Below, piece by piece: positions 1 through 8,620 of a stretch of DNA of 64,000 bases (positions are counted from its first letter, which is position 1; every line of letters begins with the position of its first letter). This stretch comes from CAIZQW01 sp942493055 (GTDB taxonomy: Bacteria > Verrucomicrobiota > Kiritimatiellia > RFP12 > UBA1067): positions 1,178,001 to 1,242,000 of the forward strand of contig OW818680.1 in assembly GCA_942493055.1 (NCBI GenBank). Reading direction: 5' to 3'. A program made the translations under genes and the position numbers. The notes below the pieces were generated by a model. It ran no database searches and was not told the origin of the DNA. It saw nothing but the letters and a program-made list of their open reading frames with translations.

Positions 1-112
1 ATCCTCCTCAACAGGGCAAACACGTCTGTCACGGAACTCTATGCTACCAAAAACCTGCCCCAACCCAACACGTCTTAGGACGTCTGGAATCCGCTAAACA
101 GTTACTTGAAAT

Positions 113-559
113 CTATTCATGCACTAGATGTCCCCATATGATAAAAACATCATTCGTACCATCTAACTGCATACACCACGCTGATTGCTTTTCCAATTCC
201 TTCAAGAAAGATTCCACTGTGCAATAATTGCTTGAAAAAGAAATCAGAGGCATATTCGGTGCAGTATAAATTTTCTCATTCTTTGTAAATGGATATTCAA
301 TTATCTGACGTGTTTTATTCCAACTATTTGTACCAAAAACACAGATTGTATATCGTGAGTTAGCTTGTTGCAATGCTAAATCTAGCGATGCAAGAACTTC
401 AACAAGTGGCATATTTGTAATATTGGCACTTACGATTTCATTTGAAACCGTAATCTTATTCATGTGCACAGGATTGGAGCATCCAATCACAATCATGAGA
501 AGCATAAACAATCCAAATGGCAAGAGGGTAGTACTTCTACAGTTATTTGAATTACTCAT
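113..559 (-). CDS. small predicted lipoprotein, possible immunity partner
   Basis: 148 residues. The N-terminus has a hydrophobic stretch ending in a lipobox (MIVIGC, Cys at about residue 27), so the protein is probably lipidated and anchored in the envelope. The rest has no domain that I recognise. It starts 17 nt after the stop of the DUF4329-like gene on the same strand, with AGGAAAG upstream of the ATG, so the two are probably co-transcribed. A small protein directly downstream of a toxin-like gene is the usual place of an immunity protein, and lipoprotein immunity proteins exist for periplasm-acting toxins. That role is inference from position only. Confidence 0.55.
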   Translation of the reverse strand: MSNSNNCRSTTLLPFGLFMLLMIVIGCSNPVHMNKITVSNEIVSANITNMPLVEVLASLDLALQQANSRYTICVFGTNSWNKTRQIIEYPFTKNEKIYTAPNMPLISFSSNYCTVESFLKELEKQSAWCMQLDGTNDVFIIWGHLVHE

Positions 560-575
560 TTTATTGCTATCTTTC

Positions 576-1271
576 CTATTTCTCGGGTGGCAAAGGGATT
601 CCTCCTATGCCTTCCACCCCGGGCATTCCAACTATAATGTTATCCATACCGGGAGCAAGTAATGTAATTGCAATCTGTTGCGCCCGGGAAAAACCCATAT
701 CGCCTGGAACTCCTGACAAGGTATTCGCTCCAGGAGGATGCGTATGATAGAATGCCACTGCATCAGTTCCTTTATCACATTTGTTTTTTTCCTCATTCCA
801 AAAATTTGCAGTCGTGCCCTTAGACTCCCCCTCCCATGGTGTTTCAGTCAAGTTGCCGTTTCCATCTTTCCATGTACCTGGATACGGGCCTTTTGATGTT
901 ACTTCTTTTGTTTTTTTGTCACAACAAATATAACCGCCATGTTCTCTATAGAAGTTTTGTGGTCTTTGTACTTTTGCTCCTCTAGATAAGGTTATTTCCC
1001 AATACTTAACAAGCGGCTCTTTCAACATTTTGTTTAATGCTTCCCGTGATTTTTTAACGATTTCCGCTTTAATTTTATCTAATGGACAACAAGAGTTAAA
1101 CTGAGCTGGTACTAGTGGCGCAACTGGCGGCGGGACTGGTGCTGGTGGTGGGGGTCGCTTAACTGGCGGGGGTCGCTTAAGAGGTGGAAGCCTAGGTGGC
1201 ACATTTGTTTTGATATATCCTATTGCATCAACAAACAGAACTGCGTAGGCAGAGGGGTCGTGTTTGGACAT
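576..1271 (-). CDS. DUF4329-like (JAB/MPN-type) protein with proline-rich region, putative toxin domain
   Basis: 231 residues: a short N-terminus, a proline/arginine-rich linker (about 26-55), a helical part, then a C-terminal domain with FYHTHPPGANTLSG at about 175-188. His-x-His followed by seven residues and Ser resembles the JAB/MPN metal site and the DUF4329 domain found at the C-terminus of RHS and other polymorphic toxins. The canonical Ser-x2-Asp is not clear here (an Asp lies five residues after the Ser), so catalysis is uncertain. There is no signal peptide. The first nine codons lie inside a 175-bp duplicated leader. The SD AAAGGA is better spaced for an upstream out-of-frame ATG at 1278 than for this start. 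Confidence 0.55.
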   Translation of the reverse strand: MSKHDPSAYAVLFVDAIGYIKTNVPPRLPPLKRPPPVKRPPPPAPVPPPVAPLVPAQFNSCCPLDKIKAEIVKKSREALNKMLKEPLVKYWEITLSRGAKVQRPQNFYREHGGYICCDKKTKEVTSKGPYPGTWKDGNGNLTETPWEGESKGTTANFWNEEKNKCDKGTDAVAFYHTHPPGANTLSGVPGDMGFSRAQQIAITLLAPGMDNIIVGMPGVEGIGGIPLPPEK

Positions 1272-1418
1272 AAGACATTATCATCCTTTCTGGCGTTCTG
1301 TTTCATCGTGATTGCGTATGGGATAGGGCTGTATACCTTCATCATTATGCGCTGGATTATACGCGTTTGGCATGGGAGGGACAAGATGAAAATTCCGTTT
1401 GGAATAGTGGAAATTTGA
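1244..1418 (-). repeat. 175-bp promoter/leader repeat, copy 1
   Basis: This stretch is the same as 3872-4046 except for two bases (1332 g/c; 1375 g/a). On the minus strand it holds a sigma70 promoter, a roughly 75-nt leader, the SD AAAGGATG, a small upstream ORF starting at 1278, and the first nine codons (MSKHDPSAY) of the DUF4329-like gene. The repeat stops inside that gene, so the copied unit is an expression leader rather than a whole gene. Confidence 0.9.
1356..1384 (-). promoter_or_regulatory. sigma70-type promoter of the DUF4329-like gene
   Basis: On the minus strand: TTGTCC (-35, 1384-1379), 17-nt spacer, TATAAT (-10, 1361-1356). The -10 is perfect and the spacing ideal. It lies about 85 nt upstream of the start codon at 1271. 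Confidence 0.75.
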
Positions 1419-1733
1419 CCCACCTTCGCGGATACGTCTCCGGCGGGCAGGCACTGGAAACTTGAAACTTGGAGTTGCTGCCAGTGGGGCTGAAATAAAC
1501 CGACTGGTAACTTTTTTAGCATCGAATGACGCGAACCACGCGAATTAATAAGAACATCGAAAGTGCAATGTGTTTCTCACAGAGGCACAGAGAGCACAGA
1601 GGTCTGTTTTTTTCGTGTTTTTAGTGTGTTTCGTGGGCAAAAAGGTGAAGTTGTTGAAAAGCCCCCCGCCCGGGGATACCGGGAATAAACCGTGTGGCAA
1701 CTTTCCTCTCGCAAAGGCGCTGAGGCGCAGAGG
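1419..1733. repeat. gene-free stretch made of dispersed repeats
   Basis: No gene is seen here. Recognisable pieces: a CCTTCGCGGATACG element at 1422 (again at 5675); 1489-1520 GCTGAAATAAACCGA..GG.AACTTTT (again at 5605-5630, partly at 1681-1704); an ACAGAGGCACAGAGAGCAC element around 1580; TTTCGTG..TTTCGTGG elements around 1609-1635; and 1710-1733 CGCAAAGGCGCTGAGGCGC. They look like worn copies of non-coding repeats rather than the remains of one gene. Confidence 0.7.
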
Positions 1734-2711
1734 TCAACACCACTGACGCCCAAGACACGTACGGCGGGATCTATGAGACCGCTGGAGAGTAAGCCTTGTC
1801 TGTCCCCCTGTCGCCATATTTTTGCGGTTCAGCGCAGCTTCGCCCCCCATTTTAATACAGCTCCGCAAGCTGGAGCAAGGGCGAGACTTTGGCGAGCCGT
1901 CGCTTATCTTAGCGCCATTCTTGTCTGTCCCCCTGTGGCCTGAAAGCACCTTCCCTCCTCCCGCCACCATGTAGACCGGCTCGTTGGCCTTGATTCCGCA
2001 GGCCTCCAGCTTCTCCAAAAGACGCAGGAAGGTTGAGATGCTGTGCGTGTCCGAGACGGTTGTGCGTATGCGGTATGCGTAACGGCTGGCCAGCGCGGGC
2101 AGGTAGTCACGCCTCAGCACCAGGCACTCGGCGCACCCCTCCTGGACGAAAAACTCCACGTCCAGCCTGTTGAAGTTATCGGTAAGCTCGCTGTAAGGCG
2201 TAAATTTTATCACCGAATTAAACGAATGGAACGAATTGGTATATGGTAGGGCGACGTTCTCCGAACGCGCCGCCGCGACCCCATTCGTCCCCCTGCCCGT
2301 GCTCACGATGCCGTTACCGGTGACGACGAGCTGCACAAGCTTGGTGCGGGGGTCGGGGGAGTCCGTGATGACGTAGAAGGTCTTGACGAAGGCGCCCGGC
2401 AGCTTGTCAGGATACGTCTTGAAGGTGATGCCGACCGACGACCCCTTGTCCACAACGTTTGTGGTCATGAAGGCATCCGCGCAACCGCAGGCCCTGGAGA
2501 CCGAGGCGATGCCGATGGCCGCGTCGCCGACATTCTTCAGCGTGTACGCCACGGTCCTGCTCTGCTCAGCCGGGAAGTCACCCAACGACACGCGGTAAGA
2601 CCCCTCCACCACCAGCCGCCCGCCTTTCGGCTTTTCGGCAAGGGCTGTGAGAGAACATGCGAGGGAAAGAAATAACAAATGATGTTTAGCGCGTTTCAGT
2701 GACAGCTCCAA
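1734..2711 (-). CDS. DUF1573 plus thioredoxin-like secreted protein with an altered C-terminus
   Basis: 325 residues as read. A hydrophobic N-terminus (about 9-25) suggests export. Residues about 35-130 match the DUF1573 Ig-like domain, with the SRACGCADAF signature. Residues about 180-258 look like a thioredoxin fold: EGCAECLVLRRDYLP carries a CxxC, followed by a helix and a strand ending GGGKVLSG. From about residue 259 the protein runs through low-similarity sequence that contains the 21-bp repeat of 1795-1815/1920-1940 twice. The final 60-70 residues are therefore probably not original: the gene looks cut and extended by repeat DNA. The start (TTG at 2711, no clear SD) is uncertain. Confidence 0.6.
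   Translation of the reverse strand: MELSLKRAKHHLLFLSLACSLTALAEKPKGGRLVVEGSYRVSLGDFPAEQSRTVAYTLKNVGDAAIGIASVSRACGCADAFMTTNVVDKGSSVGITFKTYPDKLPGAFVKTFYVITDSPDPRTKLVQLVVTGNGIVSTGRGTNGVAAARSENVALPYTNSFHSFNSVIKFTPYSELTDNFNRLDVEFFVQEGCAECLVLRRDYLPALASRYAYRIRTTVSDTHSISTFLRLLEKLEACGIKANEPVYMVAGGGKVLSGHRGTDKNGAKISDGSPKSRPCSSLRSCIKMGGEAALNRKNMATGGQTRLTLQRSHRSRRTCLGRQWC
1795..1815 (-). repeat. 21-bp direct repeat, distal copy
   Basis: CTTGTCTGTCCCCCTGTCGCC on the plus strand (first 20 bases exact with the next entry apart from one mismatch near the end). It lies within the odd C-terminus of the DUF1573 gene and encodes the ATGGQTR stretch. Confidence 0.8.
1920..1940 (-). repeat. 21-bp direct repeat, proximal copy
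   Basis: Second copy, one mismatch from 1795-1815. It marks the point where the thioredoxin-like domain of the DUF1573 protein stops making sense (around ..VLSG / HRGTDK..), so it is the likely junction. Confidence 0.8.
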
Positions 2712-2777
2712 ATAGCAACATGATTTTTAATATCCGTTGTCTAAATATGCCCCCTTTAACTCTTCTAGGCCTCAAGC

Positions 2778-3713
2778 CTATTCGCTTTTTCTCTTGCCAG
2801 AAAAATCACCGTATTTTATTAGGTAGTAATTGGCGGCATGCCTGACCCATAGATGTTCATGTCTGGTCAATCGTCCAATAATCTCCTGCATCCACATTGA
2901 TTGGTGCAACTGCTTCAATTCCGCACCCGCTTTTCCTTTCAGTGACGCAGCGTTAATATACATGAAGCTGTTCAAAATCTGGGGAATAGTTGCCTTTTCA
3001 ATGAACTTCCCAAATTCCGACTCATTGAGAATCAGTGGATATTGAACGGCAAGCCCCATTAACATGAACTCATCACTGCTCCCAAGCTCAGGATACCACA
3101 GTTCGCCATCCACCTCCACACGCGTAACTAGCATTTGGCGGTCGCCAGGTGCAAGGGAGAAATAGACTTTAAAGGGCCTTAGCACACTTGAAAGCGCAAG
3201 ACCTCCTGTCTTCCCCTGTATGCAGACGGTTTCAGGCTTGCCACTCTGGAAACAATTCGTTGTCGTGACGGATTCAACTGTATTGCGTTCAAAGGCCTGT
3301 ATCAAGCCTGTTTCACCGCTCCAAGGGACATGCGGCCACACGCTGACTCCTTTTTGATCAAAAACAGAAAAGGCCCATTTGCCACTACCTGGATGACATT
3401 CATACACAGGACTTTCAAACAGAACATAGTAAGTTTCTTTTTCAGGAAGTGCGATGATCTCGCCAAAAAAAGCCGGAACAACCGGTGTGCGACGCAACAA
3501 TGCAATTTTAACAAAGAAATCCCTTCGCTTATCTCTACAGAGAAACCTGAGATCTTGTTGCTTATAGACTTGCAAGGTTTTCAGCACCTCCTGCCTATTG
3601 GTTTGGGCTATTATGAAATTATCATCCGACGGCAAAGCGTCGTCAGCCTCTTCGGCGCCTAAACGCGTTGATACCAACATTAACATACTGAATAATAAGA
3701 GTTGAGTTTTCAT
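2778..3713 (-). CDS. hypothetical secreted protein
   Basis: 311 residues from the ATG at 3713, chosen because MKTQLLLFSMLMLVSTRLGA is a clean signal peptide with a cleavage-like A-E; longer starts would bury it. I do not recognise the family. The mature part mixes beta-rich sequence (about 40-220, with KETYYVLFESPVYECHPG) with a helical tail (about 240-311). Two cysteines at about 125 and 170 could be structural. It lies upstream of the DUF1573 gene on the same strand with a 66-nt gap, and downstream of the orphan leader copy at 3872-4046, whose promoter points at it. It may therefore be expressed from that duplicated promoter. Confidence 0.55.
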   Translation of the reverse strand: MKTQLLLFSMLMLVSTRLGAEEADDALPSDDNFIIAQTNRQEVLKTLQVYKQQDLRFLCRDKRRDFFVKIALLRRTPVVPAFFGEIIALPEKETYYVLFESPVYECHPGSGKWAFSVFDQKGVSVWPHVPWSGETGLIQAFERNTVESVTTTNCFQSGKPETVCIQGKTGGLALSSVLRPFKVYFSLAPGDRQMLVTRVEVDGELWYPELGSSDEFMLMGLAVQYPLILNESEFGKFIEKATIPQILNSFMYINAASLKGKAGAELKQLHQSMWMQEIIGRLTRHEHLWVRHAANYYLIKYGDFSGKRKSE

Positions 3714-3871
3714 AATTCTTGTAATTTGTCCTCTTCTGAAACAATGAACGGCCACCAATACAAGATCCCACTATTTGATTTCCACCGTGTTGCCCAGTAG
3801 AATGATGCAATGCGCCGTTTGGGATTATTGGAACAAACTATCGTACTGATAAAATTTCTGTTATCAAGTCC

Positions 3872-4046
3872 CGTAGGCAGAGGGGTCGTGTTTGGACATA
3901 AGACATTATCATCCTTTCTGGCGTTCTGTTTCATCGTGATTGCGTATGGGATAGGGCTGCATACCTTCATCATTATGCGCTGGATTATACGCGTTTGGCA
4001 TGAGAGGGACAAGATGAAAATTCCGTTTGGAATAGTGGAAATTTGA
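3872..4046 (-). repeat. 175-bp promoter/leader repeat, copy 2 (orphan)
   Basis: Near-identical to 1244-1418. Here the MSKHDPSAY frame continues only to Gly-Thr-stop, so the leader is cut off from its gene. The upstream frame starting at 3906 gives a 22-codon ORF. The promoter is intact and reads towards the secreted protein at 3713. Confidence 0.9.
3984..4012 (-). promoter_or_regulatory. sigma70-type promoter in leader copy 2
   Basis: TTGTCC (4012-4007), 17-nt spacer, TATAAT (3989-3984) on the minus strand; same boxes as at 1356-1384. The next gene downstream on this strand starts at 3713, leaving a leader of about 265 nt. Confidence 0.7.
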
Positions 4047-4085
4047 AACTGGAAACTTGGTGTCAACGAAAGGGTAACTTTTTCT

Positions 4086-4108
4086 CGCAGAGGCGCTGAG
4101 GCGCAGAG
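4086..4108. repeat. GCAGAGGCGCTGAGGCGC-type dispersed repeat
   Basis: CGCAGAGGCGCTGAGGCGC followed by AGAG. Same family as 1710-1733, 63383-63406 and, inverted, 63793-63816. The flanking 4047-4310 holds no gene. It contains TTTCGTG-type elements (about 4193-4216) and, at 4245-4261, a 17-bp element TTTTAGTATCCGTTGTC repeated with one change at 2725-2741. Confidence 0.8.
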
Positions 4109-4310
4109 AAACCCCCAATCCTCAAAATCCTGTATATCCCCACGCCGAAGCGAAGCTGTCGGAAATCCTGTCAAAAATGAATTGGCAGTTTTTTCGTGCT
4201 TTTCGTGTATTTCGTGGTAAATAACTTGAATGTAAGCCTTGACCTTTTAGTATCCGTTGTCGGACTTGAACCAGAGTTGCAGCAGGCGGCCGATGATCTG
4301 GCAACCGCGG

Positions 4311-5468
4311 TCACACATTCATCTTAATTGATTGTATCCTGGAAAGCGGGACCGCATTAATCTTCTCAGCAAGAGGAAAATCGTGCTCCCCTGCGTGAAT
4401 AACTGTTAACTGCGTCAACTTCAAATCATTCATCGCATGATGCATAGAGGGGGTCAAGCGTGGAGCGGACGAACATTTGAACTCAAACCCCCATTTCATT
4501 TTTCCGCGAATAAAGAGCAGATCAAGTTCTGCACCTCCATGTGTCGCCCAATAATAGAATTCGCCAGTCTCCGCCCCCAGATGACGGATGATTTGATCCA
4601 AGGCAAAGCCTTCCCATGACGCCCCCATTTTAGGGTGTCCCGCCAGATCCTCTGGCGTCCGTAAATTGAGTAATGCATGGAGCGTTCCGCTGTCGCGGAT
4701 GTAAATCTTCGGTGCCTTGACCTGCCGCTTGGAAATATTCTCATGCCACGGAAGGAGCTGGTAGATCATCAACGCCGAAGTTAATTTATCAAGATATCCT
4801 CGGACAGTCGTGTCTGCCACGCCAAACGAACGGGCAAATTCAGAGGCGTTCCAGATTTGCCCATGGTAATGGGCCAGCATCGTCCAGAATCGACGCATCG
4901 TTTCCGCGCTGACATGAAAGCCTAATTGTGAAAGATCACGCTCCAGAAACGTGCGAATATACCCCTGCCTCCATTCATGACTCTCAGACAATGATGCCGC
5001 AAGATAGGAAGGTGGCAAGCCCCCTCTAAACCAAAGATCCTCAATGTGGGTCGCCCCAACCTCCGTGAGCAGTAGCCCGCCTATTTCATGGTAATAGATT
5101 CTTCCTGCTAGACTTTCGGATGTTTGCCGGAGCAATTCTGGCGATGCGCTTCCCAGCACGAGGAACCGCGCAGGGTTAGGCGTGCGATCTGCCAGGACGC
5201 GCAACACACTAAAAATATCGGGCAGACGCTGAATCTCGTCGATGACAACAAGTCCCTTCAGCTTTTTTAATGCCAACATGGGGTCGCTCAGACGTGCAAT
5301 ATCTTCTGGATTTTCAGCATCAAAAAAAGACACTGAGGATTTCCACTCCTTGGCAAGTATCCGCGCCAGTGTTGTTTTCCCGACTTGACGAGCACCCGTG
5401 AGCGCCACGACACGATGCCTCGCCAGTAACTCTTTCAAACGACAAATCTGTTTTTTTCGATTAATCAT
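4311..5468 (-). CDS. ATP-binding protein, AAA_14/DUF4143 family
   Basis: 385 residues, complete. The N-terminal ATPase has Walker A GARQVGKTT at about 25-33, Walker B LVVIDEIQ at about 72-79 and the sensor-like LVLGSASPEL. A winged-helix stretch (about 195-235, FARSFGVADTTVRGYLDKL) leads to a C-terminal DUF4143 domain with GGAELDLLF and WGFEFKC, which resembles a PD-(D/E)xK nuclease core. The family is widespread in accessory DNA; its cellular role is not established. It stands alone among repeats with no partner gene. The ATG at 5468 directly begins the conserved N-terminus. Confidence 0.85.
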   Translation of the reverse strand: MINRKKQICRLKELLARHRVVALTGARQVGKTTLARILAKEWKSSVSFFDAENPEDIARLSDPMLALKKLKGLVVIDEIQRLPDIFSVLRVLADRTPNPARFLVLGSASPELLRQTSESLAGRIYYHEIGGLLLTEVGATHIEDLWFRGGLPPSYLAASLSESHEWRQGYIRTFLERDLSQLGFHVSAETMRRFWTMLAHYHGQIWNASEFARSFGVADTTVRGYLDKLTSALMIYQLLPWHENISKRQVKAPKIYIRDSGTLHALLNLRTPEDLAGHPKMGASWEGFALDQIIRHLGAETGEFYYWATHGGAELDLLFIRGKMKWGFEFKCSSAPRLTPSMHHAMNDLKLTQLTVIHAGEHDFPLAEKINAVPLSRIQSIKMNV

Positions 5469-5823
5469 GTGTTTAATTTACCATGAAATATCGGTGATGG
5501 CAACCGAATTTTCAATGTATACAAAACACCTGCAGGGGAAGGGTAAGCTTGTTCGTGCGCGAGTGAAACTGGATACTGGAAACTCGACAGTTGAAACTTA
5601 GGGTGCTGAAATAAACCGAGGGGGAACTTTTAGCTACGGATTGCGCGGATTGTCACGGATAAATACGAATATCCGCCTTCGCGGATACGCCTACGGTGGA
5701 CAAGACGACGGTCAGGAAGAACGCATAGAACACAGAGAAAGCAGTTTAACCCGGATTACAAAACAAAGCATTCGAAATTGATCTTTGCGATCTTTGTGTT
5801 CTTTGTGGTTAAAAAAGAATTAA
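5469..5823. repeat. gene-free stretch with dispersed repeats
   Basis: No gene is seen. Elements: GGATACTGGAAACTCGACAG / TTGAAACTTAGGG; 5605-5630 GCTGAAATAAACCGAG..GGAACTTT (copy of 1489-1520); a GGATTGCGCGGATTGTCAC-type element; CCTTCGCGGATACG at about 5675 (copy of 1422); and a TCTTTGTGTTCTTTGTGG-type element at about 5790-5812 just past the flavoprotein stop codon. Confidence 0.7.
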
Positions 5824-8583
5824 CTACTCCATGAGACCCAAGGAATGCCCTGCGTAGCGCACAAAAATGCCGCGCCAGTCATCTAAATACTGTGTAAGAA
5901 TCGATTGGCCTAGTTTTTCGTGGTCACCGCATGCATAGAGCGCCGATGCAGCAAAGAGTTCGACCATGGCTTTGGAAAACTGAGGTGCCTGCGTTCCCGC
6001 CCGATCAGTACCTGCATTGAAATGTCCTTGTACGCCGGGCTTCTTTAAGAATGCAGCCAGGGCAGGAGCAGCCTTTGGATCGCCGATGCGACTCAAGGCC
6101 TTTGTGATGCTGCGCAGCGTATTGAAGTTCGTCTCTGCATCGCACTGGGCAAGCCGTTCAATCAGCACCTCCGTTGCCCGAGGATCGCGCGGAATCGCCA
6201 GACACCAGATGGCGCTATCCAGTTCCGGCACCTTCAGGAATCCATCCCAGGCATACGCTTCAGCAGTCGGCATGGGCAAGGCCTTCACCTGCTGCGCCAG
6301 GAGAGGGACCCCCTCTTTGTCGCCCAGCAGACAGAGCGCTTTCGCTTTATCTGGCGTCGGATTCTTTGCAAACGCTGCGCGAAGGGGTGGGAGCGCGTTC
6401 TTCCCACCCAGCGCAAGGGTCAGCAGATTTTTTCGCTGGCTCGGGTCCCCGGCTGCTGCGGCCAGCTCAGATGCCGAAACAGGACGGCTATCCCGCGCGA
6501 TCTCGGAGAGATTTTCAGCCGGCAGACAGTCAATGGATGCCAAGTGCTTCTGCAACGCCTTGATATCCACTGCGCGGGTCGAGCTTTTGTTCTGCACGCA
6601 GAGCGCGGCGGCATAACCAATCGCATAGCCTTGATTCAACATGTCCGGATTCATCCGCGCCAAGGCTTGGACGTCATGCGTGCAGGAGAAGCAGCGTCCA
6701 GCCACATAAAGTCCCTCCACTCCAGCAGGGATGCAGGCGCGTAACGGCACATACATGACGACATCCTCACGCACCTTCTTTGTTGAAATCATCAGACCAG
6801 CAAAGGTGTAATCACTCATGTAGTAGCCATGCGGATCAAAGGCGCAGGCAATCACACTGATCACATCCTTGTATGTACGGCCAGAGTTCACATCAAGCTC
6901 GTCGATCTTATAATCGCCAATAATCCGTCGCGTCTCGCGAATCTGAGCAATCGGAATGCTGGGTGTCTTGTTGGCGTAGTCAGCCACCAGGACGCGATGA
7001 AGCGTGGCACCGGTGATATCCATGGGGTCAAACGCCATGGAATTCGGATAGTGTCCAATGAACGACGCCTCTTCAATGCAGAGGTCGCCGTCGTTGATGT
7101 AGTCTGCTTTTGCGCCCGCCATCACGCAGATATCGCCGTCGCCGCTGGCATCGATCACGATCTGACCTAAGGCGACGCCACGGCCCATCCACGTCGCCAC
7201 CTCCACGCCACGCACCGCATTGCCTTGAATCACAGCACCCACGGCCAGCGAGTGATACCAGATATCAACGCCCGCCTCGTTCAACATTTCAGGATATGCG
7301 AGGCGGCGCTCTTTCATCCACTCCTGGTTAAAGCCTTTGCGATACCCGCGCCAGAATCCCGTGATCCCCAGCGCTACGTTCCCGCCGATAAAGCCTGCCT
7401 GCTCAATCATCAGCACGCGCTTTCCGGCACGGACTGCGGCAATCGCCGCTGCATGTCCCGCTGGACCGCTGCCAACAACGACGATGTCATATTCGCCCCA
7501 GACCGGCACAGCGCTGGCCGGTTGACGCACTGTCGCTACCTGGCCCTGACGAAACGGACGTTCACGGCCCATCAGCTCGCGAATCGCGAGCCCCTCGCGC
7601 ACCTCGCCCTTCACCGCCTTGAAGACCAACTCAGCGGGCTTTGGCATCGCTGTTTTTGCAGCGACTGCTTGCAGATGCGTTCCCACGAGATGTCCGACAT
7701 CCGTCAGATAGACCGGATGCATCAGTTTCGTAGCGACATCGCGCGCGGTTGCCACGGAGGAACCCAGGACGTAGAGCTTGGCTACTCCTTTCGGCTGGAA
7801 CATCTCCGGTTGCGGTTTCACCAAATCCAGAGGTTGCACCATGGACAGCGCATTGGGCATATAAAAATCCATGCTGTGTGCAAAGTTCGTGCTGATCACG
7901 ACATTCCATGTTTCGCGCAAGGACTGCTCAGCCTTATTGAGGTTTGCCCACGTCCATTCCGGCATAGGAACTTCTTTTGTCACCAGCGTCAGCGCTTTCG
8001 TCTTTTTGTCCACCAACGGCCTGGAAACCGCCAGCGTCTTCGTTGTCCACGGTGCGCGCTCAGCCCCGGCATCATCCGCGACATGTGAAGCTTGCGACAC
8101 ATCGAGTACGATTTTGGCGACAATCGCCTGGACACCCGCCTTATTTGCCGTTGCAATGCCACAGAGCATCCCTTTATCGTCCACCAACACGCCTGCGTAG
8201 CGCGAATTATCTAAGAAGGTCACATTGGCCTTGCGCAACAGGGCGCTCGCCGTCCGCGAAAAAACCGTCGGATCAGGCTTTGAAAAAAGCATCTTCGCCA
8301 GATCGGATTGCGGAGCAGGGCCTGCTGCAAGATCGCGCTTCGCCTTGGCAATGTATTCATCGCCGAGGAACGTATAGTCGCTGATGATGATGACGCGTGC
8401 GCCTGCCATCCCCGCGGCATACGCAGCGCCCAGTCCCCCCTCACTGCTCCCCACCACAACCAGGTCAACCGTGTCAATGACAGGAAGCGTCCGTTCCGGC
8501 AATGTCACAAAGCGCTGCGCATCCGCCTGCACCGCGACATTCATAAGTGAACCCAGTAAAAAAACAAATGCCAATCTGTTCAT
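5824..8583 (-). CDS. two-domain FAD-dependent oxidoreductase with C-terminal HEAT-like repeats
   Basis: 919 residues from the ATG at 8583, preferred over 8592 because AAGGATGG then sits about 10 nt upstream, as in the gene before it. It has a signal peptide (about 1-21). Two FAD_oxidored-type Rossmann domains follow: the first at about 40 (VVVGSSEGGLG, where the middle Gly of GxGxxG is Ser), the second at about 365 with canonical VVVGSGPAGHAAA and later DASGDGD. The last 230 residues are alpha-helical and repeat-like (ALCLLGDKEGVPLLAQQV), as in HEAT proteins. The substrate is unknown. Third gene of a flavoprotein operon; 37 nt separate it from the previous gene. Confidence 0.85.
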   Translation of the reverse strand: MNRLAFVFLLGSLMNVAVQADAQRFVTLPERTLPVIDTVDLVVVGSSEGGLGAAYAAGMAGARVIIISDYTFLGDEYIAKAKRDLAAGPAPQSDLAKMLFSKPDPTVFSRTASALLRKANVTFLDNSRYAGVLVDDKGMLCGIATANKAGVQAIVAKIVLDVSQASHVADDAGAERAPWTTKTLAVSRPLVDKKTKALTLVTKEVPMPEWTWANLNKAEQSLRETWNVVISTNFAHSMDFYMPNALSMVQPLDLVKPQPEMFQPKGVAKLYVLGSSVATARDVATKLMHPVYLTDVGHLVGTHLQAVAAKTAMPKPAELVFKAVKGEVREGLAIRELMGRERPFRQGQVATVRQPASAVPVWGEYDIVVVGSGPAGHAAAIAAVRAGKRVLMIEQAGFIGGNVALGITGFWRGYRKGFNQEWMKERRLAYPEMLNEAGVDIWYHSLAVGAVIQGNAVRGVEVATWMGRGVALGQIVIDASGDGDICVMAGAKADYINDGDLCIEEASFIGHYPNSMAFDPMDITGATLHRVLVADYANKTPSIPIAQIRETRRIIGDYKIDELDVNSGRTYKDVISVIACAFDPHGYYMSDYTFAGLMISTKKVREDVVMYVPLRACIPAGVEGLYVAGRCFSCTHDVQALARMNPDMLNQGYAIGYAAALCVQNKSSTRAVDIKALQKHLASIDCLPAENLSEIARDSRPVSASELAAAAGDPSQRKNLLTLALGGKNALPPLRAAFAKNPTPDKAKALCLLGDKEGVPLLAQQVKALPMPTAEAYAWDGFLKVPELDSAIWCLAIPRDPRATEVLIERLAQCDAETNFNTLRSITKALSRIGDPKAAPALAAFLKKPGVQGHFNAGTDRAGTQAPQFSKAMVELFAASALYACGDHEKLGQSILTQYLDDWRGIFVRYAGHSLGLME

Positions 8584-8620
8584 ATCAGCCATCCTTAATA
8601 GCCCAAATAATGTTTATCAG

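Noticed and set aside
1..112. Possible partial gene at the left edge
   Set aside because: No frame with recognisable protein content; too short to judge.
4245..4310. Gene remnant ending in SDNGY before the 17-bp repeat at 4245-4261
   Set aside because: Only about 18 codons read sensibly, and both strands look equally protein-like; too short to call.
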